This document shows, piece after piece, positions 20,903 to 29,119 of a DNA stretch of 40,036 nt. Both the position numbers and the translations under genes were made by a program. Each line of letters begins with the position of its first letter. Positions within the stretch are counted from its first letter, which is position 1. The notes under the pieces are model-generated. The model was not told the DNA's origin, did not search any database, and worked only from the letters and a program-made list of their open reading frames with translations. The DNA is from a virus: positions 1 to 40,036 of the IMG/VR virus record IMGVR_UViG_3300042924_002831; one strand, written 5' to 3'.

Positions 20903-22451
20903 CGACGGCCACGCATTCTGCTTTGGCTACGGATGTGGCCACTACGAAGAACAAACTACTCAGGACGCTGAGCAAACTCACTCAAGGAGGAGACTGCCTG
21001 TGAATCTCATCGAGCAGATCGAGATCGCCGCGCTGCCGAAGCGCGGATTGAACGAAGACACCTGCCGGAAGTTCCGGTACGGAGTCGCGCAGTATCAGAA
21101 CAAGCCCGTGCAGGTGGCGAACTACCACGGGCCAGACGGTCAGGTGAAGGCACAGAAGCTGCGCTTTGCCGACAAGAGCTTCGTCGTTGTTGGCGACATG
21201 AAGGGCTGCGGGTTGTTCGGTCAGAACCTTTGGCGTGACGGCGGCAAGATCCTTGTCATCACCGAAGGCGAGATCGACGCGATGTCGGTCAGCCAGCTAC
21301 AGGACAACAAGTGGCCTGTGGTCAGCATTCCCACCGGAGCGGCTGGCGCAGAGAAGGCGATTCGCGCCAACTTAGAGTGGATCGAGAAGTTTGAGACGGT
21401 CGTCTTCATGTTCGACATGGACGAGCCGGGGCAGGGCGCAGCCACGGACTGCGCGATGCTGCTCACTCCCGGCAAGGCGAGGATCGCGCAACTCCCACTC
21501 AAGGATCCAAACGAGTGCCTGACGGCAGGACGCGGCCGCGAGGTGATCGACGCGATGTGGGGAGCGAAGGTCTACAGGCCGGACGGAATCATCGACGGCC
21601 GCGACCTCTGGGTCGAGATCAACGCGAAGGATCAGCCGAGCCTTCCGTACCCGTGGGCTGGCCTACAGGACAAGCTGCACGGTCTTCGTCTCGGTGAGCT
21701 CATCACCGTGACCTCCGGCTCGGGCATCGGCAAGAGCTCCGTGTGCCGAGAGCTGGCGCATTGGTTGCTTGGCATGGGCGGCACCGTCGGATACATCGCG
21801 CTTGAGGAATCCGTCCGCCGCACCGCTCTCGGCATCATGTCCGTCGAGCTGTCGAAGAAGCTGCACATCGACAAGGAACGCGAGTCGATTCCAGAGGATG
21901 AACTGCGGCTTGCCTTTGACCGCACCGTGGGATCTGGTCGGATGTTCCTGTACGACCACTTTGGTTCGTGCGATTCGGAGAATCTGCTTGCCCGCATCCG
22001 CTACATGGTCCGCGGCCTTGAGTGCAAGTGGATCTTCCTCGATCACATCAGCATCGTCGTGTCTGGTATTGACGATGGCGAGGAGCGTCGCATCATCGAC
22101 AACACGATGACGAAGCTGCGGATGCTGGTACAGGAACTGGGATGCGGAATGATTCTCGTCAGCCACCTCAAGCGGCCGAAGGAAGGATCGCATGAGGAAG
22201 GAGGCCAGACGAGTCTCGCACAGCTGCGTGGGTCTGGTGCGATTGGTCAGCTCAGCGACATCGTGATCGGTCTGGAGCGCGACCAGCAGAACGAGACGAA
22301 GAAGAACATCACGAAGATCCGTGTGCTGAAGAACCGATTCGGAGGCGACACGGGCAGGGCTGGAGAACTGCGTTGGGACAAGGACACGGGTCGATTGTCG
22401 GAAAGCCGATTCGACTTCGCGGCCGAGGATGAAGAGCTACCGAACTTCTAG
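20826..22451 (+). CDS. primase-helicase (T7 gp4A-like, full-length form)
   Basis: 541 residues against 566 in T7 gp4A. The N-terminal zinc finger uses Cys 13, 16, 32 and 37 ('CPKCGSKDALARYSDGHAFC'). The TOPRIM primase part has 'VITEGEIDAMS' and 'FMFDMDEPGQ'. The hexameric helicase has Walker A 'SGSGIGKSS' (about 298-306), 'IALEE', 'IFLDHISIV', 'ILVSHLKRP' and 'LRGSGAIGQLSD'. All expected motifs are present, and an acidic C-terminus 'FAAEDEELPNF' matches the polymerase-binding tail of gp4. The start lies inside the resolvase gene. Confidence 0.95.
   Translation: MQNESNFLRHEPCPKCGSKDALARYSDGHAFCFGYGCGHYEEQTTQDAEQTHSRRRLPVNLIEQIEIAALPKRGLNEDTCRKFRYGVAQYQNKPVQVANYHGPDGQVKAQKLRFADKSFVVVGDMKGCGLFGQNLWRDGGKILVITEGEIDAMSVSQLQDNKWPVVSIPTGAAGAEKAIRANLEWIEKFETVVFMFDMDEPGQGAATDCAMLLTPGKARIAQLPLKDPNECLTAGRGREVIDAMWGAKVYRPDGIIDGRDLWVEINAKDQPSLPYPWAGLQDKLHGLRLGELITVTSGSGIGKSSVCRELAHWLLGMGGTVGYIALEESVRRTALGIMSVELSKKLHIDKERESIPEDELRLAFDRTVGSGRMFLYDHFGSCDSENLLARIRYMVRGLECKWIFLDHISIVVSGIDDGEERRIIDNTMTKLRMLVQELGCGMILVSHLKRPKEGSHEEGGQTSLAQLRGSGAIGQLSDIVIGLERDQQNETKKNITKIRVLKNRFGGDTGRAGELRWDKDTGRLSESRFDFAAEDEELPNF
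20984..21002 (+). promoter_or_regulatory. internal ribosome binding site for the helicase short form
   Basis: AAGGAGG at 20984-20990, then nine bases, then GTG in frame with the primase-helicase. Confidence 0.65.
21000..22451 (+). CDS. helicase-only short form from an internal GTG start (gp4B-like)
   Basis: An in-frame GTG at 21000 (residue 59 of the long form) is preceded by a strong AAGGAGG (20984-20990) at 9-base spacing. Translation from here removes the zinc finger and gives 483 residues. T7 makes its gp4B helicase in the same way from Met64. The good ribosome binding site inside a coding frame is the main evidence. Confidence 0.6.
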   Translation: MNLIEQIEIAALPKRGLNEDTCRKFRYGVAQYQNKPVQVANYHGPDGQVKAQKLRFADKSFVVVGDMKGCGLFGQNLWRDGGKILVITEGEIDAMSVSQLQDNKWPVVSIPTGAAGAEKAIRANLEWIEKFETVVFMFDMDEPGQGAATDCAMLLTPGKARIAQLPLKDPNECLTAGRGREVIDAMWGAKVYRPDGIIDGRDLWVEINAKDQPSLPYPWAGLQDKLHGLRLGELITVTSGSGIGKSSVCRELAHWLLGMGGTVGYIALEESVRRTALGIMSVELSKKLHIDKERESIPEDELRLAFDRTVGSGRMFLYDHFGSCDSENLLARIRYMVRGLECKWIFLDHISIVVSGIDDGEERRIIDNTMTKLRMLVQELGCGMILVSHLKRPKEGSHEEGGQTSLAQLRGSGAIGQLSDIVIGLERDQQNETKKNITKIRVLKNRFGGDTGRAGELRWDKDTGRLSESRFDFAAEDEELPNF

Positions 22452-22459
22452 GAGGAAAC

Positions 22460-24205
22460 ATGAGACGAGTTGCATTTGACATCGAGACGACATCGCTGAA
22501 CCCGATGGAGGGTGACATCCTGTGCATCTCCATCTTGCTAGACAAGCAGGACCAACCCGCCGTCACCTTCAAGCGTGACGAGGTGGACAAGGCGATTCGG
22601 ATGATCTTGTCCAGCGACTGCGTGATTGGCCACAACATCATCGGCTTCGATATCCCGTACATCGAGGGATGGCTCACACGCCACGACCTGTCCATGTACG
22701 AGGACTGGATGTTCAAGAAGCGGAACATCGCGTGGCACGACACGATGGTCATGGCCCGTCTGGTCTACCCCGATCAGAAGGAGCGTGACTTCGCGGCCAA
22801 GGAGTTCCCGACCGAACTGATCGGCAAGCACTCGCTCAAGGCTTGGGGCTACCGCCTCGGCTTACTCAAGGGCGACCTGCTGGAGAAGGTCACGGACTTC
22901 TCTAACCTGCAATACAGCGATGAGCTGGCTGAGTACAACCATCAGGACTGCCGCATCACGCTGGAGCTGTGGAAGAGGCTGGACTCCGAGATTGATCCCG
23001 GAGCGAAAGCACTACAGTTAGAGACAAAGTTTGCATCTTTGATCCAAAGGCAAATGAACCGCGGCTTCTGCTTCGATATCCAAGCAGCGCACCAGCTGAC
23101 GGCCGAGCTCCAGAAGCGGAAGCTTGAGCTAACGGAGACGCTTCAAGCCACCGTTCCGCCGACGATCATCCAGCTCAAGACGAAGACCAAGACGATCCCG
23201 TTCAACCCCGGAAGCCGGGACCAGATCGCTGAGTATCTGATCTCACAGGGCTGGAAGCCGGAGGTGTTCACCCCATCAGGCAAGCCGCAGGTGGACGAGT
23301 CGATCCTGTCGGTGATGCCGGGTCCGACTGCGGCCGCGATCTGCGAGTACCTGACCGTGGCCAAGAGGCTCGGGCAGGTTGCCGAGGGTGACGAAGCATG
23401 GCTCAAGGCCGAGAAGAACGGCCGCATCCACGGCTATGTGAACACCAACGGAGCGATCACCGGACGGTGTACCCACAGCCGACCGAACATCGCGCAGGTC
23501 CCAGCCGTCAACGCATCGTGGGGCAAGCAATGCCGCGCCCTGTTCCGAGCGACACCGGGGATGGTCATGCTTGGATGCGATGCGTCCGGCTTGGAGCTCC
23601 GCTGCCTTGCCCACTACCTCGCTGCGTGGGACGGCGGCGAGTACGCGAATGTCATCTGCAACGGAGACATCCATACCAAGAACCAGCAGGCCGCTGGGCT
23701 GGCCACGCGCAACGACGCGAAGACATTCATATATGCGTTCTTGTATGGGGCTGGCGACGAGAAGATCGGGAACATCGTCGGCGGCAAGGCGGAAGAGGGT
23801 AAGAAACTCAAGGCAAAGTTCCTTGCAGCTACCCCCGCCCTGAAGAAGCTGCGCGATGCCGTCGCTGCCAAGGTTGACCGCGGATACCTGATCGGTGTCG
23901 ATGGCCGAAAGCTGTGGATTCGAAGCAAGCACAGCGCGTTGAACACGCTGCTGCAATCTGCCGGAGCCATTGCGGTGAAGCAGGCGACCATCCTTATGGA
24001 TGATGCGATCCGGCATTCCGGGTTCAACATCCATCAGGTGGCGCACATCCACGACGAGATCCAGTTTGAGGGACCAAAGGATCAGATCGAGGCGTTCGCT
24101 TCCTATACGAAGCAGGCATTCCAGTTGGCGGGTGAAATGCTCGGGTTCCGCTGCCCTCTGGATGGGGAGTACAGAATCGGAAGGAACTGGGCAGAAACGC
24201 ACTAG
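22460..24205 (+). CDS. family A DNA polymerase (T7 gp5-like)
   Basis: 581 residues, shorter than T7 gp5 (704). The 3'-5' exonuclease has 'AFDIETTSL' (Exo I, residues 5-13), 'GHNIIGFDIPYI' (Exo II) and 'YNHQDCRITLELW' (Exo III). The polymerase has motif A 'GCDASGLELRCLAHY' (about 372), motif B 'RNDAKTFIYAFLYGAG' (about 417-432) and motif C 'HIHDEIQFEG' (about 529). Proofreading and polymerising residues are intact. The shorter length probably reflects reduced thumb insertions, where T7 binds host thioredoxin; that is inference. Confidence 0.95.
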   Translation: MRRVAFDIETTSLNPMEGDILCISILLDKQDQPAVTFKRDEVDKAIRMILSSDCVIGHNIIGFDIPYIEGWLTRHDLSMYEDWMFKKRNIAWHDTMVMARLVYPDQKERDFAAKEFPTELIGKHSLKAWGYRLGLLKGDLLEKVTDFSNLQYSDELAEYNHQDCRITLELWKRLDSEIDPGAKALQLETKFASLIQRQMNRGFCFDIQAAHQLTAELQKRKLELTETLQATVPPTIIQLKTKTKTIPFNPGSRDQIAEYLISQGWKPEVFTPSGKPQVDESILSVMPGPTAAAICEYLTVAKRLGQVAEGDEAWLKAEKNGRIHGYVNTNGAITGRCTHSRPNIAQVPAVNASWGKQCRALFRATPGMVMLGCDASGLELRCLAHYLAAWDGGEYANVICNGDIHTKNQQAAGLATRNDAKTFIYAFLYGAGDEKIGNIVGGKAEEGKKLKAKFLAATPALKKLRDAVAAKVDRGYLIGVDGRKLWIRSKHSALNTLLQSAGAIAVKQATILMDDAIRHSGFNIHQVAHIHDEIQFEGPKDQIEAFASYTKQAFQLAGEMLGFRCPLDGEYRIGRNWAETH

Positions 24206-24592
24206 TTGAAACGCTACCTAGCGGGATACCTCGATGGTGAGGGCTGCATCAGGTGGCAGGGAAACAGGGCGTATGTGTCCATCACGAACACCTATCCCCA
24301 TGTGCTGATGCTGATCGCCAACCGATTCAAGGGTTCCGTCAGGACGCTCAAGAACAACAACCGAAACCACCGGACTGTCTACAGGTGGGAGGCCAGCGGA
24401 CGACACGCTGTCCGGTTCCTGCGGATGGTCCGACCATACCTGATAGAGAAGAAGCGGCAAGCCAACATCGTGATCGAGCTAGACAGCATCGGAGTCGAGT
24501 ACGATTCCTCCTATGTCAAGCATCTGATCGCAGAGCTGGCCATGCTCAAGAGGATTGATTATGCCAAGCAAGAAGACAGAAGCGTTGATTGA
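24206..24592 (+). CDS. LAGLIDADG-type homing endonuclease-like protein
   Basis: 128 residues from a TTG start directly after the polymerase stop, without spacing. 'YLAGYLDGEGCIRW' at the N-terminus is the single LAGLIDADG-type motif, with the acidic active-site residue in DGEG. Later 'NRFKGSVRT' and 'PYLIEKKRQANIVIELDSI' fit the small one-motif, dimeric class. No intron is visible, so it is free-standing, perhaps spreading by cutting polymerase genes that lack it. The weak start suggests low expression. Confidence 0.7.
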   Translation: MKRYLAGYLDGEGCIRWQGNRAYVSITNTYPHVLMLIANRFKGSVRTLKNNNRNHRTVYRWEASGRHAVRFLRMVRPYLIEKKRQANIVIELDSIGVEYDSSYVKHLIAELAMLKRIDYAKQEDRSVD

Positions 24593-25319
24593 CGGCGACA
24601 TCCTGATCCACCGCATCTCCGCGGCCGTCGAGGTCCCGTGGCAATGGGACGACGACATCTGGACATTGCACAGCGATGCACGGATGGCGAAGCACCTGCT
24701 CGATGTTGAGATCGCCAGCATCCGCGAGAAGCTTGGCGGCAAGTCCGTCAAGGTCCTGATCTGCCTGTCGAGTCCGAACAACTGGCGCAACACCCTGCTC
24801 ACGACATACAAGTCCAACCGCAAGGGAAACCGGAAGCCGATTGTCTACAAGGATCTTCGGGCGTATGTGGCGAACACCTACGATGTCGCGGTCATGCCCA
24901 CGCTGGAGGCCGACGATGTGATGGGGATCATGGCCACCGATCCGAAGCGGAAGAACCGCGTGATCGTCACCATCGACAAGGATCTCCGCACCGTTCCGGG
25001 TGTGCACTTCAACCCTGACCACGACACCCATCCGCGCGTGATCGCGGAGAACGAGGCCAACTACGCGCACATGATGCAAACCCTGTGCGGCGACAGCACG
25101 GACGGTTACAGCGGATGTCCGGGTGTCGGGCCGAAGAAGGCCGAGGCCATCTTGGCAAACGGACACACTTGGGATCTTGTTCTCGATGCGTTCCGGAAGG
25201 CGGGACTCTCCGAGGACGAAGCGTTGGTTCAGGCGCGTGTCGCTCGGATCCTGCGGCACCATGAGTTCGACCAGAGAACATCGGAGGTGAAGCTGTGGAC
25301 TCCAGCAATTTCGTCCTGA
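24561..25319 (+). CDS. 5'-3' exonuclease (T7 gp6-like)
   Basis: ATG at 24561 is 7 bases after AAGAGG; an in-frame TTG at 24555 is too close to that site. 252 residues. The FEN-type nuclease motifs are clear: 'LIDGDILIHRI', 'YKSNRKGNRKP', 'TLEADDVMGIMA', 'VIVTIDKDL', and the helix-hairpin-helix region 'GDSTDGYSGCPGVGPKKAEAIL'. The enzyme removes RNA primers and degrades host DNA, feeding nucleotides to phage replication. It overlaps the end of the LAGLIDADG gene. Confidence 0.92.
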   Translation: MPSKKTEALIDGDILIHRISAAVEVPWQWDDDIWTLHSDARMAKHLLDVEIASIREKLGGKSVKVLICLSSPNNWRNTLLTTYKSNRKGNRKPIVYKDLRAYVANTYDVAVMPTLEADDVMGIMATDPKRKNRVIVTIDKDLRTVPGVHFNPDHDTHPRVIAENEANYAHMMQTLCGDSTDGYSGCPGVGPKKAEAILANGHTWDLVLDAFRKAGLSEDEALVQARVARILRHHEFDQRTSEVKLWTPAISS

Positions 25320-25828
25320 AGGACAGCGGCTCACGCGAGGAGTTTGAGACGGGAAGCCGTCGGGATATCCGAAGCGGCAAGGGACGCTATGACCTGATGA
25401 GCCCGTTCGTTCTGGACCGCGATGCTCGGCTGCTTGAGCTAGGTGCGGCGAAGTACGGCGAACGGAACTGGGAGAAGGGTCAGCCCATCTCCCGGTTCAT
25501 CGACTCGGCCATGCGTCACCTGCTGCGCTATGTACAGGGCCATCGAGACGAGGACCATCTGGCCGCGGCTCGGTGGAACATCGGAGCAATCATGCACATG
25601 GAGGAGATGACGGTCCGAGGCATCGTGCCGATGGGCCTGTTCGATCTCCCAGACTGGTCAGGTGTCTCTGCCGAGGACCCTGCTCAGGATTGCACTCGGC
25701 ATGGAAACACCCCAATGAAGAGCATGAAGGGCAAGAAGGGCATGAAGCACGAAATGACCGAGAGCAAGAAGGAGCGCAAGGCCGAGTACGGTCCGAAGCC
25801 CAAGATGAAGTCCGGCAAGAAGAAGTGA
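25295..25828 (+). CDS. DUF5664 (dATP/dGTP diphosphohydrolase-like) protein with lysine-rich tail
   Basis: GTG at 25295, 7 bases after GGAGG; 177 residues. 'FETGSRRDIRSGKGRYDLMSPFVL', 'YGERNWEKGQPISRFIDSAMRHLLRYVQGHRDEDHLAAARWN' (in parts) match DUF5664, a family placed with all-alpha nucleotide pyrophosphatases such as MazG/MazZ. The usual domain ends near residue 130. The last 40 residues are unusually Lys/Met-rich ('KGKKGMKHEM', 'KPKMKSGKKK') and may bind DNA or capsid. It probably shapes the nucleotide pool. No purZ-like gene was seen, so a modified-adenine genome is not supported. Confidence 0.75.
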   Translation: MDSSNFVLKDSGSREEFETGSRRDIRSGKGRYDLMSPFVLDRDARLLELGAAKYGERNWEKGQPISRFIDSAMRHLLRYVQGHRDEDHLAAARWNIGAIMHMEEMTVRGIVPMGLFDLPDWSGVSAEDPAQDCTRHGNTPMKSMKGKKGMKHEMTESKKERKAEYGPKPKMKSGKKK

Positions 25829-26079
25829 TGCGCTCCCTATCCGCCTACCTGATTCAAAGGCGGATGGCTCAAATCTTCGCTGACTCGATTCAGGGCTGCG
25901 ATGTTGTCGAGGTATTCCTTGAGGACATCGCAGCCCATCTTCGTGTTTGGCCTGCCGAGATCGTGGCCATCGTCGGCCGCAGGAAAGGCCGCCGGGAGCT
26001 GGAGCTCATGGCCATGAACTCAGGAATTCGGATCCGGGTTACATACAAACCGGGTGTCATCATGGTATTCACAAGGTAG
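25828..26079 (+). CDS. small protein of unknown function
   Basis: ATG overlaps the previous stop (TGATG); 83 residues. An N-terminal helix ('YLIQRRMAQIFADSI') is followed by 'VVEVFLEDIAAHLRVWPAEIVAIVGRRKGR' and a short beta-rich end. No family recognised. Confidence 0.55.
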   Translation: MRSLSAYLIQRRMAQIFADSIQGCDVVEVFLEDIAAHLRVWPAEIVAIVGRRKGRRELELMAMNSGIRIRVTYKPGVIMVFTR

Positions 26080-26086
26080 GTACCTT

Positions 26087-26290
26087 ATGGACATGGACCC
26101 AAAGAATGCGCCCCTCCCGGTGACGAGCGAACTAGTCACCATGCTCGATGAACTGATCCCAGAGAAGTGCCCAGACCTCTCGACATCCGACAGGGAAATC
26201 TGGCACTACAGGGGAATGAGGCAGGTCGTTCACCTCCTCCGCAGTCACCTCAAGGAACGAACCGAGAACCGCCATGTGCAGCAGCCCTAA
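26087..26290 (+). CDS. small conserved-type protein upstream of the portal, unknown function
   Basis: ATG at 26087, with another at 26093 as alternative; 67 residues. 'LPVTSELVTMLDELIPEKCPDLSTSDREIWHYRGMRQVVHLL' (in parts) resembles small proteins at this position in other T7-like phages. It overlaps the next gene by 17 bases. Confidence 0.6.
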   Translation: MDMDPKNAPLPVTSELVTMLDELIPEKCPDLSTSDREIWHYRGMRQVVHLLRSHLKERTENRHVQQP

Positions 26291-26519
26291 GATGCCCCCG
26301 ATGCCGGAGCCCCCAAAGCCCCTGCCCCCGCCGGAACCGCCGCCGCCGCCCCCGATCAATCCGCCGCGCAACACCCAGATGATGACCCCCGCGGATGTCT
26401 CTGGTGGTCTGCCTGTCATCAACCCAGACGAGTACACGCGGCGGGGCCGCGGACGCTCGGCCCTGACCATTCCGCTTGAGGGCGCAGCCACGGGCGGACT
26501 CAACATTCCTACGGGGTAA
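26274..26519 (+). CDS. proline-rich virion protein (T7 gp7.3-like)
   Basis: 81 residues. The first half is an almost pure Pro segment ('PEPPKPLPPPEPPPPPP'). The end 'RGRSALTIPLEGAATGGLNIPTG' resembles the C-terminus of T7 gp7.3, a small tail/ejection protein encoded just before the portal. The position directly upstream of the portal gene agrees. Confidence 0.6.
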   Translation: MCSSPKMPPMPEPPKPLPPPEPPPPPPINPPRNTQMMTPADVSGGLPVINPDEYTRRGRGRSALTIPLEGAATGGLNIPTG

Positions 26520-26522
26520 ACC

Positions 26523-28106
26523 ATGCGAACGGCTGAAGCCATCTACATGAACCTTGAGTCGCAGAGGGAGGTCTACCTCCAACGCGCTCGGGAGTGCGCC
26601 AAGCTCACGCTGCCGATGGTCATGCCGGAGAAGGGCGCGAACTACTCGACGGAGTTTGACACCCCGTATCAGGGACTCGGTGCGCGTGGCGTGAACAACC
26701 TCGCTTCGGCCCTGCTCATGTCGCTGTTGCCCCCGAACCAGCCGATGTTCCGTTTGGTCGTGGACAAGATGGCCATCCGTCCCATCGCTGAGATGGACGA
26801 GATCAAGACCGAGATCGACACCACCCTGTCGGAGATCGAACGGGCGGTGATGCAGGAGATCGAGACAACTCAGGTGCGTGTGGGCACATTTGAGGCGTTG
26901 AAGCACCTGATCGTCACGGGCAATGTGCTGCTGTACCTGCCGAACGAAGGCGGTATGCGGGTGTTCAACATGAACGCCTATGTCGTGAAGCGCGACCCGA
27001 TGGGGAATCCGAAGTGCGTGGTCACGAAGGAAACCGTCTCGGCCTATGAGCTCCCGGAGGCATACGCTGAGTACATCCCCCGCCGCGAGGGCACGGAGGG
27101 CGAAAGCACCTACGAGGACACCATCGACCTGTACACCAAGGTCGAGTGGATCCGCGGCCGGGTCCGGGTGCAGCAGGAAATCGGTGGCAAGGTCATTGAG
27201 GAAACCAAGGGTTCCTATCCGGAAGACAAGTGTCCGTGGATGCCTCTCCGTATGTCTCGCGTGGACGGAGAGGACTGGGGACGCTCGTATGTCGAGGAGC
27301 TGATTGGTGATCTCAAGAGCCTTGACGGCTTGCATCAGGCCGTGGTCGAGGCTTCGGCTGCGGCCAGCAAGCTGGTCATCGTGGTCAACCCGAACGGCTC
27401 GACTCGCATCCGTGCAATCGCACGGGCGCGTAGCGGAGACATCATCGAGGGCAATCCCGCCGATGTCGGTGTGATCCAGACCAACAAGGGCGCGGACCTG
27501 AACACCGCCCTGTTGACCATCAACACCATCAAGGAGCGTCTGTCGTATGCGTTCCTGTTGACCGAGGCCACGATCCGTAACGCAGAGCGCGTGACGGCCG
27601 AGGAAGTCCGGCTTGTGATCCAGTCCATCGAGCGGCAGCTCGGCGGCATCTACTCGGTGCTGTCTCAAGAGTTTCAGCTTCCTCTGATCCGTCGAGTGAT
27701 GGATCGGATGAACCAGACGAATCGCCTGCCGAACATCCCGGAGAAGTACATCAAGCCCACCATCATTACCGGCGTGGATGCACTTGGTCGCGGCAACGAT
27801 CTCAACAAGCTCGATGTGTTCCTTGCAGGCGCGGCTCAGGTACTGGGCCCGCAGATGCTTCAGGAGTATGTCAAGATCCCCGAGTATCTGGCTCGTCGGG
27901 CCGCCAGCCTCGGTATCGACACCAAGGGCCTGATCGTGACGGAAGAAGAACTGGCCGCTAAGATGCAACAGCAGCGGCAGATGCAGATGCAGGACCAGTA
28001 CGGTCCGGAGCTGATGGGCTCCCTTGCCAAGGGCGTTGCGAACAACCCGCAGATTGCCTCGCAGATGATGCAGGCCGCCTCAGGCGCACAGCCCATCCAA
28101 CAGTAA
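26523..28106 (+). CDS. portal (head-tail connector) protein, T7 gp8-like
   Basis: 527 residues against 536 in T7. Typical regions are 'ARECAKLTLPMVMP', 'YQGLGARGVNNLASALLMSLLPPNQPMFRL' (in parts), 'EELIGDLKSLDGLHQAVVEAS' and 'ERVTAEEVRLVIQSIERQLGGIYSVLSQEFQLPL' (in parts). Twelve subunits form the channel through which DNA enters and leaves the head. A Gln/Met-rich tail ('QQQRQMQMQDQ') follows the core fold. Confidence 0.95.
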   Translation: MRTAEAIYMNLESQREVYLQRARECAKLTLPMVMPEKGANYSTEFDTPYQGLGARGVNNLASALLMSLLPPNQPMFRLVVDKMAIRPIAEMDEIKTEIDTTLSEIERAVMQEIETTQVRVGTFEALKHLIVTGNVLLYLPNEGGMRVFNMNAYVVKRDPMGNPKCVVTKETVSAYELPEAYAEYIPRREGTEGESTYEDTIDLYTKVEWIRGRVRVQQEIGGKVIEETKGSYPEDKCPWMPLRMSRVDGEDWGRSYVEELIGDLKSLDGLHQAVVEASAAASKLVIVVNPNGSTRIRAIARARSGDIIEGNPADVGVIQTNKGADLNTALLTINTIKERLSYAFLLTEATIRNAERVTAEEVRLVIQSIERQLGGIYSVLSQEFQLPLIRRVMDRMNQTNRLPNIPEKYIKPTIITGVDALGRGNDLNKLDVFLAGAAQVLGPQMLQEYVKIPEYLARRAASLGIDTKGLIVTEEELAAKMQQQRQMQMQDQYGPELMGSLAKGVANNPQIASQMMQAASGAQPIQQ

Positions 28107-28115
28107 CGAGGAATC

Positions 28116-28928
28116 ATGGAACAAGTCGTCGTCACAACTTCAGAGACAGGACCAGATGCACCCGTGTCGGAAACCGCGAAGGCGGCTCCCGAGCGGATTG
28201 CGATTGAGACGGAGAAGGGGATTCAGTTCCTCGCTCCCGAAGCCGTGGACCCGATGGCAGCTCGACCCGAGTGGCTGCCGGAGAAGTTCAAGAGTCCGGC
28301 GGAACTGGCTAAGGCGTATCAGGAGCTTGAGCGGAAGATCGGCAAGCCTGCGGCACCAGAGACTGCACCCGAGTCTCCGGCTCCCAAGGCTGCCGATACC
28401 CCTCAGGCACCCGACGCGCAGCTTGGCGAGTTCGCCAAGTACACCGAGGAGTACACCAAGACGGGCAACCTCTCGGAGCAGAGCTACAAGGAACTTCTGG
28501 ATCGCGGCATCCCGAAGGTCCTTGTGGATAACTACATCGCCAACTTCAAGAGCGCGGCCTCGACGCAGGTCGCTGCCCTTGAGGCGCAGGTGGTGGCAGC
28601 CGTTGGCGGCCCGCAAGAGTACGCGGCCATGCAGGTGTGGGCCAGCAAGAACTTCTCCGCTGAGGAGATCACGGCCTACAACCGGGCAATGGAGACGAAC
28701 GATCCGCAGATGATGGCGTTCGCCGTCCGTGGCCTTGAGGCCCGGTTCAAGGCCAACAGCGAACCCCGGCTTATCTCGGCCGCTCCCAACAGCAAGAGCT
28801 CTGGATTCCGCAGCCACGCCGAGATGACGGCGGCGATGCGTGATCCTCGGTATGCGATTGATCCCGCGTACCGCGCCGATGTGGCGGCTCGGATCAAGTC
28901 ATCGAACCTCTTCGGAGTCGGACAATGA
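28116..28928 (+). CDS. capsid assembly scaffolding protein, T7 gp9-like
   Basis: 270 residues against 307 in T7. The N-terminal half is acidic and disordered with a Pro/Ala linker ('APETAPESPAPKAADTPQAP'). It contains 'RPEWLPEKFKSPAELAKAYQELERKIG', the typical segment of these scaffolds. The C-terminal half is helical and basic at its end ('AARIKSSNLFGVGQ'), where capsid binding is expected. It lies between portal and capsid genes as in T7. Confidence 0.9.
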   Translation: MEQVVVTTSETGPDAPVSETAKAAPERIAIETEKGIQFLAPEAVDPMAARPEWLPEKFKSPAELAKAYQELERKIGKPAAPETAPESPAPKAADTPQAPDAQLGEFAKYTEEYTKTGNLSEQSYKELLDRGIPKVLVDNYIANFKSAASTQVAALEAQVVAAVGGPQEYAAMQVWASKNFSAEEITAYNRAMETNDPQMMAFAVRGLEARFKANSEPRLISAAPNSKSSGFRSHAEMTAAMRDPRYAIDPAYRADVAARIKSSNLFGVGQ

Positions 28929-29119
28929 ACAACAAGAACACCACCATCGCGGGCATCGGATCCATCCTTGTGGCTGTCGGCGGACTTCTTGTGGCTTGGT
29001 TCGACGGTGACACCGCAACCAACCCGGACTTCACCACGGCCATCGCTGCGATCATGGCTGGCATCGGCCTGATTATGGCGAAGGATGCGAAACCCCCGAC
29101 CGGGGGAGGAAATGCTTGA
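28925..29119 (+). CDS. small protein with two membrane helices (holin candidate)
   Basis: ATG overlaps the scaffold stop (ATGA); 64 residues. Two hydrophobic segments, 'TIAGIGSILVAVGGLLVAWF' and 'FTTAIAAIMAGIGLIMA', flank a short polar loop, the topology of class II holins. It neighbours the nested lipoprotein pair, so a lysis cassette inside the head genes is plausible. Confidence 0.6.
   Translation: MNNKNTTIAGIGSILVAVGGLLVAWFDGDTATNPDFTTAIAAIMAGIGLIMAKDAKPPTGGGNA

Noticed and set aside
25295-25828. Evidence for a 2-aminoadenine (Z) genome
   Set aside because: DUF5664 proteins occur in many ordinary phages, no purZ-like synthetase is present, and the polymerase is a usual T7-type enzyme.
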